DNA from: an uncultured Porphyromonas sp.
GTDB taxonomy: Bacteria; Bacteroidota; Bacteroidia; Bacteroidales; Porphyromonadaceae
Reading direction: 5' to 3'
Assembly (NCBI GenBank): GCA_945875135.1
Contig: CAMCJO010000011.1
Span: 1 to 15,837, forward strand
DNA length: 15,837 nt
The notes beneath the pieces are model-generated. The model saw only the letters and a list, made by a program, of their open reading frames with translations. It ran no database searches and was not told where the DNA came from. The first letter of the stretch is position 1. Every line of letters starts with the position of its first letter. The position numbers and the translations under genes are program-made. Of this stretch, positions 7,619-15,612 are shown in pieces.

Positions 7619-8800
7619 TTACTTAAGTAGCTCACGGATGCCGTCAAAGTCGAAGGCGATGGTGAAGCGAAGCGTCTGGTCGAGCGGGTTGCTCTGGACG
7701 GTCGAGACAAGGTAGGAAGCGTCGATGCTGAAGACGTTCATCTTGAAGCCCGCACCAGCGGTGAAGTACTGGAGGTTACCTTTGTCAGGGTGTAGGTAGT
7801 GGTAGCCCGCACGTAGGAAGAAGCGGTTGTTGTAGCTGTACTCAGCACCGAGTCGCAGGGAGACCTCCTGTAGCTCCTCCTTGAAGCCGCCAGGTGCATC
7901 AGCCCACGAGGTGAAGATACCTGCGATGGAGGAGGTGTTGAGATACTTTTGGCGAGCAGCATCGTATGCCTCGGGGTTGGCTTGATCCTTTACGGGAGGG
8001 GTCGGGACGAGGAGCTTGCTTGCCTCCACGTTGAAGGCCAGTGCATTGTACTCATCAAAGGGGTAGAGTAGTCCCGTACCGAGCGAGAGATTGGTCGGGA
8101 TAAACATACTGGTGGCACCGTTGTCGTAAGAGATCTTGGTACCGATATTCTTAATGTTGAAGCCAAAGGTCCACAAGCTCTCGGCAGAGCCTAGGTCAAA
8201 GTAACGATTGTAGAAACCCGCAATGTCTGCTGCAAAGGCATTGCCCGCGCTCTTCTCACCCGTCGCGAGGTTGTTGTCGGCACGTATGTAGCGCAGAGCG
8301 ACCGCCATCGAGTAGCTGTCAGAGAGTTGCAGCCCGTAGCCAAAGTCTACGGCAAACTCATTGGGGTGCGCCTCACCGAGAGACTCAGACATAGGTCCAA
8401 ACTGCTCGATAGCACCAAAAGAGAAGTAGCGTACCGAGGCACTCAGTGCTTGGTTGCTCTCACGGCCTATCTTGTAGTAGCCGACAAGCTCCATGAGCTT
8501 GATATCCTTGACCAACTTAGCGAGCCAAGGTGTGTAGGACATACTAATACCAGCCTTGCTACTGAGGAAAGCGTACTTAGCGGGGTTGAAGTACTGAGAC
8601 TGTACGTCAGGCGTGGTCGAGACACCCATATCGGCTAGACCTGCAGCACGGGCACTCGGGTTGATATTGAGCGAGGGTACTGAGGTGAGGACTGGATTGA
8701 AGCGTCTGTCTTGGCTCACCTCTTGTGCTGTGAGGTGAGATGCTAGCGACCCCAAGGCTAGGAGTAGGAGGGCGGTTATGCGTAGATTGCGAAGTTTCAT
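7619..8800 (-). CDS. porV: Type IX secretion outer-membrane protein PorV (LptO)
   Basis: FadL-like outer-membrane beta-barrel of the type IX secretion system. PorV receives cargo from the translocon and shuttles it to the PorU sortase, which cleaves the C-terminal signal and attaches A-LPS. The 393 residues compare with about 391 in P. gingivalis. Seen: signal peptide with a long leucine core and probable cleavage after LTA (A25/Q26); then the family-like N-terminus with PSLNINPSARAAGLADMGVSTTPD and YFNPAKYAF; alternating aromatic beta-strands throughout; C-terminal strand ending FDFDGIRELLK. It lies 60 bases after comM and 12 before ispF. In P. gingivalis porU is the upstream neighbour; here that place is taken by comM. 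Confidence 0.93.
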   Translation of the reverse strand: MKLRNLRITALLLLALGSLASHLTAQEVSQDRRFNPVLTSVPSLNINPSARAAGLADMGVSTTPDVQSQYFNPAKYAFLSSKAGISMSYTPWLAKLVKDIKLMELVGYYKIGRESNQALSASVRYFSFGAIEQFGPMSESLGEAHPNEFAVDFGYGLQLSDSYSMAVALRYIRADNNLATGEKSAGNAFAADIAGFYNRYFDLGSAESLWTFGFNIKNIGTKISYDNGATSMFIPTNLSLGTGLLYPFDEYNALAFNVEASKLLVPTPPVKDQANPEAYDAARQKYLNTSSIAGIFTSWADAPGGFKEELQEVSLRLGAEYSYNNRFFLRAGYHYLHPDKGNLQYFTAGAGFKMNVFSIDASYLVSTVQSNPLDQTLRFTIAFDFDGIRELLK

Positions 8801-8860
8801 AGAGTCTATTGATTTACTGAACTAACGGCAGAGGAAGGCTGTTTATTGTATTACTTATTG

Positions 8861-10414
8861 TTAGACCGATACGATGCCCCAGGAGGAGCGGTCGAGGTTG
8901 CGGTAGTTGATCGCCTCGCTGATATGCTTGAGCGAGATCTGCTCAGAGCCGTCGAGGTCGGCAATGGTGCGAGCCACTTTGAGGATGCGGTCGTAAGCTC
9001 TCGCAGAGAGGTCGCGCTGTATCATCGCCTGACGCAGAATCTTCATAGCGTCGCCCTCGACATAGGCGAACTGCTTCATCAATCGTGGCGTCATCTGTGC
9101 ATTGCAATGGATGCCTGGGTAGGGGGCAAAGCGCTGGAGCTGTATCTCTCTCGCCTTGATGACCCGCTCGCGGATCGCAGCACTGCTCTCGGAGGGACGG
9201 CGATCGGAGAGCGAGTCGAAGTCTACGGGACGGGTCTCGATCTGTATGTCTATACGGTCTAAGAGAGGCCCGGAGAGCTTTTGCAAATACTTAGCGGGTG
9301 CACCAGGAGGGCAGGTACACTCACGGTTGGGATCGTTATAGTAACCACAAGGACAAGGGTTCATCGCAGCTACCAGCATGAAGGAGGCGGGATAGCTGAA
9401 GGTTGCTTTGGCACGAGAGATGGTGATGGTGCGGTCTTCGAGTGGCTGACGTAGCAGCTCGAGGGCTACACGATTGAACTCGGCCAGCTCGTCTAGGAAG
9501 AGCACCCCGTTGTGTGCCAAGCTCACTTCGCCTGGACGTGGGGTCGTACCGCCTCCCACAAGCGCTACATTGGAGATGGTGTGGTGCGGCGAACGGAAGG
9601 GGCGGCTCTTCATCAGGGATACGTCACCCTTGAGCGCGCCCGCTACGGAGTATATCTTGGTCGTTTCGAGAGCTTCGTGGAGGGTGAGCGGCGGTAGGAT
9701 CGTGGGGAGACGCTTGGCGACCATTGACTTACCCGATCCAGGGGAACCGATCATAATAATGTTGTGTCCACCTGCGGCGGCGACCTCCATGGCTCGGACC
9801 AGGGCGGGCTGCCCCTTGACCTCGCTGAAGTCTACCGAAGAGACGCACTGTTGCTGGGCAAACTCCTCGCGGGTGTTGACCACCGTCGGCTCTAGCTTGG
9901 CTCTGCCTGCGAGGAAGTCTATGACCTCTCTGAGCGACTCGACACCGTAGACCTCTAGGTCGTTGACGACGGCAGCTTCGCGGGCGTTTTCTTTTGGTAC
10001 GATGACTCCTTTGAACTTTTGCTCTCGCGCCATGATGGCCATCGGGAGGATTCCTTTGACAGGTTGTAAGGTGCCGTCGAGAGATAGTTCGCCAGCCATC
10101 ACAAAGTCTGCCAGAGGCTCATCGGGAATGATCTCATTGGCAGCAAGAAGTGCCACGGCAATCGGGAGGTCAAAGACTGTCCCCTCCTTGCGCACATCGC
10201 CTGGGCTTAGGTTGATAACTGTATTGTAGCTCTTAGGGTGCGCATCGCAGGAGTGACAGGCGGTGTAGACACGCGAGAGCGACTCTCGTACGGCGGCATC
10301 GGGCAGTCCTACCATACTGATGTTAAATCCCTTGGAGACGCTGAGCTCCACAGTGACGAGGAGCGCATCGAGGCTGACTAGGGCTGAAGAATAGGTCTTG
10401 ACGAGCTTACTCAT
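8861..10414 (-). CDS. comM: ComM/YifB-family Mg-chelatase-like AAA+ ATPase
   Basis: Hexameric AAA+ protein; in naturally competent bacteria ComM drives branch migration while incoming single-stranded DNA recombines with the chromosome. The 517 residues are full length. Seen: N-terminal Lon-protease-like fold domain (1-175, with SMVGLPDAAVRESLSRV and NLSPGDVRKEG...DLPIA), Walker A GSPGSGKS at 223-230, RPFRSPHHTIS at 271-281, Walker B VLFLDE at 304-309, the cysteine cluster CPCGYYNDPNRECTC at 354-368, the sensor LLDRIDI at 384-390 and a C-terminal YifB domain with LSARAYDRILKVARTIADL. The start ATG 10414 overlaps the preceding lipoprotein gene by 8 bases, so translation is likely coupled. Competence as the role is inferred from the family. 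Confidence 0.95.
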   Translation of the reverse strand: MSKLVKTYSSALVSLDALLVTVELSVSKGFNISMVGLPDAAVRESLSRVYTACHSCDAHPKSYNTVINLSPGDVRKEGTVFDLPIAVALLAANEIIPDEPLADFVMAGELSLDGTLQPVKGILPMAIMAREQKFKGVIVPKENAREAAVVNDLEVYGVESLREVIDFLAGRAKLEPTVVNTREEFAQQQCVSSVDFSEVKGQPALVRAMEVAAAGGHNIIMIGSPGSGKSMVAKRLPTILPPLTLHEALETTKIYSVAGALKGDVSLMKSRPFRSPHHTISNVALVGGGTTPRPGEVSLAHNGVLFLDELAEFNRVALELLRQPLEDRTITISRAKATFSYPASFMLVAAMNPCPCGYYNDPNRECTCPPGAPAKYLQKLSGPLLDRIDIQIETRPVDFDSLSDRRPSESSAAIRERVIKAREIQLQRFAPYPGIHCNAQMTPRLMKQFAYVEGDAMKILRQAMIQRDLSARAYDRILKVARTIADLDGSEQISLKHISEAINYRNLDRSSWGIVSV

Positions 10415-11501
10415 TGTATTGGAAATAAGAGATAGAGTCCACGACTAGCGTGTGGTTACTGTCGGTACGGTAGTGCATCACGCCAGCCTGTCTGTCTGGA
10501 GCTAAAGATCTGTAGAGCTGCACGCGAAGAGGCTCAGGCGCATCGATGATATAGTTGTACGCGCCTAGGCGATTGGCTATCTGAGCTAGCGAGTCCACGC
10601 TCCCGAGCGGGAGGATCAGTGTGATCGACTGCTGAGAGCCTTGTGGTACGCGCACCCTTCGCCACTCGATATCTGCACCGTAGAGGATGCGTCCCTGTGG
10701 GTAGCTAGAGGCTTGCCATGTGATGGTATCGCTCTTATTGATAGCTCTTAGGGTGGGGTAGCCCTTTTGTACAGTGGACGTGGGGGTGACGACAAACTGA
10801 TAGATCTCAGGTGTAAAGAGTGCTGAGTCTATCTTGCCATCAATGAGTGCTAGACGAAACTGCGACAAGCCGTCTTCGTAGAGAGACATGATCTCTAGTG
10901 CCCAGTCCATCTGTCCCGCATAGCGTTTCAGCTCCTTCTCCTTGAGGTTTGACGCAAAGGCGATGAACTCCTGCATCACCAGCTTTGCCTCTTTATTAGC
11001 GTTGTCGAAATCGTTGTCTGCAACCGCCTTGTCGTAGGTACGTAGGAGCGGGGTCGCTTTCTTTAGGAAAGCTTTGTAGCCCGTCCTCTTAGCTTCGTCC
11101 AGGTCGTAGCAATTGTGCGGTGAAGCGACCTCTAGGTGAAAGCGCACCTTGCTCTGGCTCTGCAAGTCTAGCGGGTAATACTGCTCGAAGGAGCCTACGA
11201 CGAGGTACGCCTCATAGATAGAGTCCCGATCGAAGGAGTAGGAAAAAGCCTCCCCGACCTTGGTAAAGGTGAGCGTGTCAATCTGAGCTCCGCCACTCTG
11301 TAGCGTGTAGAGGAGCGCTGTGTAGCCCGTGTTGTCCGCCTTATCGCTGTCGATCTCAATCTGCACCTGACCACTCTGACAGGATACAAGGTGGAGCGCA
11401 CAGACCAATAGAATAACTAGAGGACTAAAGAGATGCCTCCAGGGTCTCGACAGTCGTGAGTACGGGAGACTACACCATGCTTTAGAAAAGGGTCTTGTCA
11501 T
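10407..11501 (-). CDS. Predicted lipoprotein of unknown function (possible DUF4369-like N-terminus)
   Basis: A 364-residue protein I do not recognise. Seen: an unusually long basic N-terminus (MTRPFSKAW...PWRHLF), a hydrophobic core at 27-39 and a lipobox LVSC with C41 as the predicted lipidated cysteine. Residues 46-125 are beta-rich, with the spacing of a DUF4369-type domain (TALLYTL...DTLTFTKVGEAFSYSF); 135-215 is charged and probably helical; 225-364 is beta-rich again. No Bacteroidota surface-export signal (acidic run just after the cysteine) is evident, so a periplasm-facing anchor is likelier. No thioredoxin CxxC is present, unlike many DUF4369 proteins. It starts 37 bases after the nitroreductase and overlaps comM by 8 bases. 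Confidence 0.8.
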   Translation of the reverse strand: MTRPFSKAWCSLPYSRLSRPWRHLFSPLVILLVCALHLVSCQSGQVQIEIDSDKADNTGYTALLYTLQSGGAQIDTLTFTKVGEAFSYSFDRDSIYEAYLVVGSFEQYYPLDLQSQSKVRFHLEVASPHNCYDLDEAKRTGYKAFLKKATPLLRTYDKAVADNDFDNANKEAKLVMQEFIAFASNLKEKELKRYAGQMDWALEIMSLYEDGLSQFRLALIDGKIDSALFTPEIYQFVVTPTSTVQKGYPTLRAINKSDTITWQASSYPQGRILYGADIEWRRVRVPQGSQQSITLILPLGSVDSLAQIANRLGAYNYIIDAPEPLRVQLYRSLAPDRQAGVMHYRTDSNHTLVVDSISYFQYNE

Positions 11502-11538
11502 ATCTCAATAGTCCTCTAGTTTGTTGATGATGGGAGCG

Positions 11539-12168
11539 TTAGAGCACCTTAAAGAGTTCGTCAATAGGACGCTTCTCATGAGGTGCTAGTGTATTGTCTG
11601 CTGGCAGTTTGCCAAAAGGCATCTGAGCGACTAGGTTCCACTCGGCGGGAACCCCAGCGAGTGCCTTGATCTTGTCATCCACCATACCCGTGTAGTGTTG
11701 CAGATTACAGCCGAAGCCTAGCTGAGAGAGCCCTAGCCAGGCGAGGAGCTGGTGGCTGCCTTGCACCTCATGAGCCCAGCGGGCGAAGTTGTCTGCATAG
11801 AGGGGCATCTGCTCTTGTAGTCCTTTGGTAACCGTGGTGTCGTCAAAGAAGAGCAAGGTCGCAATACCACTGCGGAAGGCCGAGTTGAGCTTGGGTGCTG
11901 TCTGCTCCTCGTAGCGCTCCTTACCGATGATGGCGATGAGCGCATCCTCGATGAGTTGCCAATGCGCTAGATGCTTTTCTCCCGTCAGTAGCACAACGCG
12001 TACAGGCTGCGAATTGAAGGCGGATGGAGCCTTCTGCAGTATTTGCTGGATCAGCTCCTCGACCTGCTCCTGAGGGGCGACCCACTCAGCAGATATTTGG
12101 TATTGGCTACGTCGCTTACTGAGTAGCGTATATAGAGAGTCTAGGGATGTATTTGGTCGGTTAGTCAT
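11539..12168 (-). CDS. Nitroreductase-family protein, Frm2/Hbn1-like
   Basis: FMN-dependent NAD(P)H oxidoreductase of the small nitroreductase fold, in the subgroup containing yeast Frm2 and Hbn1, linked to stress and fatty-acid responses there. The 209 residues match the subgroup. Seen: N-terminal SKRRSQYQIS (17-26) for FMN phosphate contact, APSAFNSQPVRVVLL near 47-61, FDD...KGLQEQMPLYADNFARW near 108-131, LGFGCNLQHY near 151-160 and AQMPFGKL near 182-189, all recognisable blocks of that subgroup. The natural substrate is unknown. It lies 24 bases after ispH and 37 before the lipoprotein gene; no promoter element was seen in either gap. Confidence 0.9.
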   Translation of the reverse strand: MTNRPNTSLDSLYTLLSKRRSQYQISAEWVAPQEQVEELIQQILQKAPSAFNSQPVRVVLLTGEKHLAHWQLIEDALIAIIGKERYEEQTAPKLNSAFRSGIATLLFFDDTTVTKGLQEQMPLYADNFARWAHEVQGSHQLLAWLGLSQLGFGCNLQHYTGMVDDKIKALAGVPAEWNLVAQMPFGKLPADNTLAPHEKRPIDELFKVL

Positions 12169-12192
12169 ATTATAATAGTGTTAAGTAGTTAG

Positions 12193-13116
12193 TTAAGGCT
12201 CTGCAGTCGCAGAGATGTGTCTTTGTTGCATCCAGTGCTCGATGATCTTGGCGATCTCTTGCAGTTGCTCTCGCGAGGTGCTGGTGGCTCCGCACACGCC
12301 GATAGACTCCTCGTGTGAGGGGACTAAGTCGTAAGTCAGTTCGGAGGGATAGGTGATAAAGGTCGTATTCGGATTGACCTCGAGGCAGTTTTGGTAGAGG
12401 ACACGCCCGTTGGAGCTCTTCTGATCGGAGACAAAGAAGATGCGATCGTGACTCTTGGCAAACTCTCGGATATTGGGAATGCGACGCGCCACCTGCTGGC
12501 AGATGGTGTTGTGATAAATAAGCGTTGCAGTACCACTCAGACGGCTCTTGATGAGCGAAAGCATCTCCTCGAGCTGATCCTCCTGCATGGTGGTCTGCGA
12601 AAAGAGCTCGACAGAGCGAGAGAAGTCGATCAAGTCTAAGTCCTTAGGCTCTCGCACCACAATCGCCTTGCCATCGGTCTGCCCGACCAGTCCATTAACC
12701 TCTGCATGTCCAGGCTTGCCAAAGATGACGATCTGCGTATCATCCTCCGCATGCTGGAGATACGCTTGCCTCACCTTCTGCTGTAGTCTCAGCACGACGG
12801 GGCAAGTCGCGTCGACCACCTCTATGCCATGCTTTGCTGCGTAAGTGTAAGAGGCGGGAGGCTCACCATGAGCTCGGTATAGTACCCGTGCATTGCTCAG
12901 ACGGCTAAACTGCTTGTGGTCTATCGTCCGCATGCCGAGAGACTCCAGCCGATCTACCTGAGCACGGTTGTGGACGATGTCTCCGAGACAGTAGAGAGGC
13001 TCGCCATGCTCTTGGCGCAAGATCTCCTCCGCACGAGAGACCGCCTTGATGACACCAAAGCAGAAGCCTGACTCGGGGTCTATCTCGACACGCCCTATCT
13101 GATTATTCGCCTTCAC
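12193..13116 (-). CDS. ispH: 4-hydroxy-3-methylbut-2-enyl diphosphate reductase (LytB)
   Basis: Last enzyme of the MEP pathway, a [4Fe-4S] reductase that turns HMBPP into IPP and DMAPP. The 307 residues are normal. The three cluster cysteines are present: C19 (SGFCFGV), C105 (DATCPVV) and C206 (HNTICQQV). Substrate-binding residues are also there: H49 in DIVHN, H83 in RAHGEPP, H137 and E139 in PGHAEVNG, T175-T176 in SQTT, S235-N236 in KSSNG, and the C-terminal CGATSTSREQL. It begins 6 bases after cmk stops. Together with ispF in the same directional run, two of the seven MEP steps are encoded here. Confidence 0.97.
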   Translation of the reverse strand: MKANNQIGRVEIDPESGFCFGVIKAVSRAEEILRQEHGEPLYCLGDIVHNRAQVDRLESLGMRTIDHKQFSRLSNARVLYRAHGEPPASYTYAAKHGIEVVDATCPVVLRLQQKVRQAYLQHAEDDTQIVIFGKPGHAEVNGLVGQTDGKAIVVREPKDLDLIDFSRSVELFSQTTMQEDQLEEMLSLIKSRLSGTATLIYHNTICQQVARRIPNIREFAKSHDRIFFVSDQKSSNGRVLYQNCLEVNPNTTFITYPSELTYDLVPSHEESIGVCGATSTSREQLQEIAKIIEHWMQQRHISATAEP

Positions 13117-13122
13117 CCTTAT

Positions 13123-13809
13123 CTACTTCTGTTCCCTCTGTCGTGCTAGAGCTAGCGCCATGGCAGCCTGCTCATCTATAGAGAGTACACTGTTATCTAT
13201 GACGACCGCATCCTCAGCTTGGCGGAGCGGATTGATCGCTCTGTGTGAGTCCCGATAGTCGCGGTCCTTTAGGTCGGCCGAGACCATCTCCATCGTTGTT
13301 GTCTGATCGCCTTTGCCACGCAACTCATCGTAGCGACGCTGCGCACGCACCTCTGGCGTTGCTGTGAGAAAGATCTTGAGCTCAGCCTCTGGGAAGACCA
13401 CCGTCCCTATATCTCGACCATCCATCACGATACCGCCCGCCTCGCCCAGACGCTGCTGCTGAGCCACAAGCAGCGTACGTACGAAGTCATAGCTCGCCAC
13501 GACACTAGCCGGACGAGACACCTCTAGCGTGCGGATCTCAGACTCGACATCCTCACCATTGAGGAGCGTGTGTCCCGTATTAGGGTCGAAGGTCACCTGC
13601 ACACCCTCTAGCTCCTGACGTAGCTTGTCTAGGTCAAAGTGCTCACCATCCCATAGCCCACGGCGCATCGCAAAGAGCGCCACGGCACGATACATCGCAC
13701 CGCTATCCACGTAGGTGTAGCCCAGATCCTTGGCGAGTGCACGCGCCAGCGTACTCTTGCCACAGGCACTGTAACCATCGATCGCTATCTGTATCTGCTT
13801 AGTAGACAT
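13123..13809 (-). CDS. cmk: (d)CMP kinase
   Basis: Cytidylate kinase, phosphorylating CMP and dCMP with ATP; it recycles the CMP released in lipid and MEP metabolism. From ATG 13809 it is 228 residues. Seen: P-loop GYSACGKST at 12-20, DSGAMYRA at 35-42, the CMP-binding SRPASVVASYDFVR region at 98-111, DGRDIGT at 130-136, and the lid RAQRRYDEL followed by RDYRDSHRAINPL. The start is uncertain: the frame also opens at ATG 13818 and at TTG 13824; 13809 gives the usual short lead into the P-loop. Any of them overlaps the end of porQ (by 11 bases here), so translation is probably coupled. The porQ-cmk-ispH order is that of P. gingivalis as I recall it. Confidence 0.95.
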   Translation of the reverse strand: MSTKQIQIAIDGYSACGKSTLARALAKDLGYTYVDSGAMYRAVALFAMRRGLWDGEHFDLDKLRQELEGVQVTFDPNTGHTLLNGEDVESEIRTLEVSRPASVVASYDFVRTLLVAQQQRLGEAGGIVMDGRDIGTVVFPEAELKIFLTATPEVRAQRRYDELRGKGDQTTTMEMVSADLKDRDYRDSHRAINPLRQAEDAVVIDNSVLSIDEQAAMALALARQREQK

Positions 13810-14800
13810 ACTTGTCATTGCCAAAGGTTGTGGAGAAGGAAAACATCAGCCCCAACATCTGTGGAGTGTAATAGGTTGCTCCGAGTGCTAGGCGGTAGTG
13901 CCTCTGGTTAAAGCCCACACCAGCCGACAGGCCACTCAGGCTCTTAGCTCCTCGCTCTGAGAGGTCCACCGCTTGCTTCGCATTGTACCCGATGCCTACC
14001 CAAAACTGCTCAGACGGGACAAACTCCACGCCACCCGCTAAGTGACTCGCCACACGTATACCCGTCGACCGTCCTGCGCCCCATGTCTGTATATTATAAG
14101 GAGTCAGCCCCTGTATCGTGAGGTGAAAGCGTATCGGAGCATGCGCCAGTCGCTGCGACATACCGAGACGCACGTCCCACTGCGGCATACGACGCGAGAG
14201 GCCGTAGCTCTTGAGCATACCGCCCACATTAGAGATGGTCATACCTAGCGAGGTGCCCCAGTCGGAGCGGTAGTAGCTCAGCCCTGCGTCGGCTACGAGG
14301 GCAAAAGCAGAGTAATGCTCGATCTGCCCGTAGAGCATCTTGAGTGCCAAGCCACCACGCAGTCTGTCGGTCAGGTCGTAGCTGTACAGCCCCGAGAGTG
14401 CCATCTCCATTGCCTGAAAAGGAGCCGTCGCCACCCCCTTCGTATCATATCCCTGCATCTTACCGTAATAAGTACTGCGCAGAGCGACTGCCCAGGCACC
14501 CCGTTCGCCGACTGGTAGTCCGTAGAGCGCATTGGCACTATGCGTGCCACGCATGTAGTTAAAGTAGGAGAGAAACATTCGTCCCGCCACCTCGTGGCCA
14601 TAGAGTGCGGGGTTGTCTAGAGCTAGCCCTGGGTTCGCATCTATATAGGAGATCACCTTGCCGCCCATAGCGAGCGACTGTGCCGAGGGGGGCTGTAGCA
14701 GGAAGCCAAAAGTATGAGCCTCCTGCCCCCGTACCGCAGTATAGGGGAGGAGGCCGAAAAGTAATAGGAGTACTGGACTCCAGAGAGATGCTCGAGGCAT
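13799..14800 (-). CDS. porQ: Type IX secretion system protein PorQ
   Basis: PorV-related outer-membrane barrel required for type IX secretion, in P. gingivalis part of the attachment/shuttle machinery with PorU, PorV and PorZ. The 333 residues fit. Seen: signal peptide with core PVLLLLFGLLPYTA and likely cleavage after VRG (G25/Q26), then GFLLQPPSAQSLAMGGKVIS and DNPALYG, a block that I recognise from the PorQ family, followed by alternating beta-strands ending FSFSTTFGNDKYVY. It starts 21 bases after the Bax-inhibitor gene and overlaps cmk. The assignment leans on both sequence and the following cmk and ispH genes. Confidence 0.9.
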   Translation of the reverse strand: MPRASLWSPVLLLLFGLLPYTAVRGQEAHTFGFLLQPPSAQSLAMGGKVISYIDANPGLALDNPALYGHEVAGRMFLSYFNYMRGTHSANALYGLPVGERGAWAVALRSTYYGKMQGYDTKGVATAPFQAMEMALSGLYSYDLTDRLRGGLALKMLYGQIEHYSAFALVADAGLSYYRSDWGTSLGMTISNVGGMLKSYGLSRRMPQWDVRLGMSQRLAHAPIRFHLTIQGLTPYNIQTWGAGRSTGIRVASHLAGGVEFVPSEQFWVGIGYNAKQAVDLSERGAKSLSGLSAGVGFNQRHYRLALGATYYTPQMLGLMFSFSTTFGNDKYVY

Positions 14801-14821
14801 AGATCTGTAGTAGAGGGGCTA

Positions 14822-15547
14822 TCAGTCGTTACGTCCGAAGAACCTCAAGAGGTATAGGAATAGGTTGATAAAGTCTAGATAGAGAGACAAGGCACTGATG
14901 ACCGCCAGCCGTCCCACCTGCGTATCGTCATAGAGGTCTGTCTCAGTAGCTAGACGCTTCACACGCTGCACGTCATAAGCGGTCAGAGCGGTGAAGAGTA
15001 CCACGCCGATGAGGCTAATGATCCAGTCCAGACCACTCGAGCGAAGGAAGAGATTGACCAGCGAAGCAATGATGAGACCTATCAGCGCCATGAATAGAAT
15101 AGAGCCCATCTTAGATAGATCCCGCTTGGTGGTAGCCCCCACGAGTGCCATCACGCCAAACATGCCGGTGGTTATAAAGAAGGTCTTCGCAATCGAACCG
15201 AGACTATATACTACAAAGATGACAGAGAGCGTCGCGCCGTTGAGTGCCGAGTAGACAATCAGCATAATGGTAGCCGTCGTCACGCTCATCTTGTGGATGC
15301 GCGCTGAGAGGACGAAGACCACGACTAGCTCCGCGATGATGAGTAGCCACATAGCTCCCGATGAAGCTATCTGGTAGAAGAGTCCTGAGTTGACGACTCC
15401 CATAGCGGTCAGCGCAGTGATCAGCAGGCACATAGTCATCCAGCCGAAGGTCTTGCGCATCACCTTGCTCACCATAGGAGTGGCCATATAGGTTTGCCCT
15501 TGTGGTGTCGTATAGTCAGAGGGATTGTAGGGAGGGGGTGTTGTCAT
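14822..15547 (-). CDS. Bax inhibitor-1/YccA family membrane protein
   Basis: Multi-pass inner-membrane protein of the BI-1/YccA (TMBIM) family; bacterial members such as YetJ behave as pH-sensitive calcium leak channels, while YccA modulates FtsH. The 241 residues are typical. Seen: a polar proline-rich N-terminus (1-30), then about seven hydrophobic helices, the conserved YSALNG at 99-104, and the two aspartates that form the pH sensor: D192 in TAYDVQRVK and D225 in SLYLDFINLFLYLL. The 65 bases before its start hold the short inverted repeat CTTTA/TAAAG immediately upstream of the ATG, and no TAnnTTTG element. It lies 21 bases before porQ. Confidence 0.95.
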   Translation of the reverse strand: MTTPPPYNPSDYTTPQGQTYMATPMVSKVMRKTFGWMTMCLLITALTAMGVVNSGLFYQIASSGAMWLLIIAELVVVFVLSARIHKMSVTTATIMLIVYSALNGATLSVIFVVYSLGSIAKTFFITTGMFGVMALVGATTKRDLSKMGSILFMALIGLIIASLVNLFLRSSGLDWIISLIGVVLFTALTAYDVQRVKRLATETDLYDDTQVGRLAVISALSLYLDFINLFLYLLRFFGRND

Positions 15548-15612
15548 AGCTTTATGATATTAAAGTGTTTCATAGATCTTGTCTGTATCAGATAGGGGAG
15601 TGAGAGAGAAGT

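Noticed and set aside
8821..8860. Terminator between comM and porV
   Set aside because: Only a 6-base stem with a G-U pair (AACGGC/GCTGTT) on the plus strand and no T-run in the minus-strand direction of transcription.
9474..9950. 158-codon plus-strand ORF opposite comM
   Set aside because: Overlaps Walker A and B regions of ComM in antisense; no motif of its own.
13810..13824. TTG start for cmk
   Set aside because: Two in-frame ATGs lie just downstream and give a more usual N-terminus before the P-loop.
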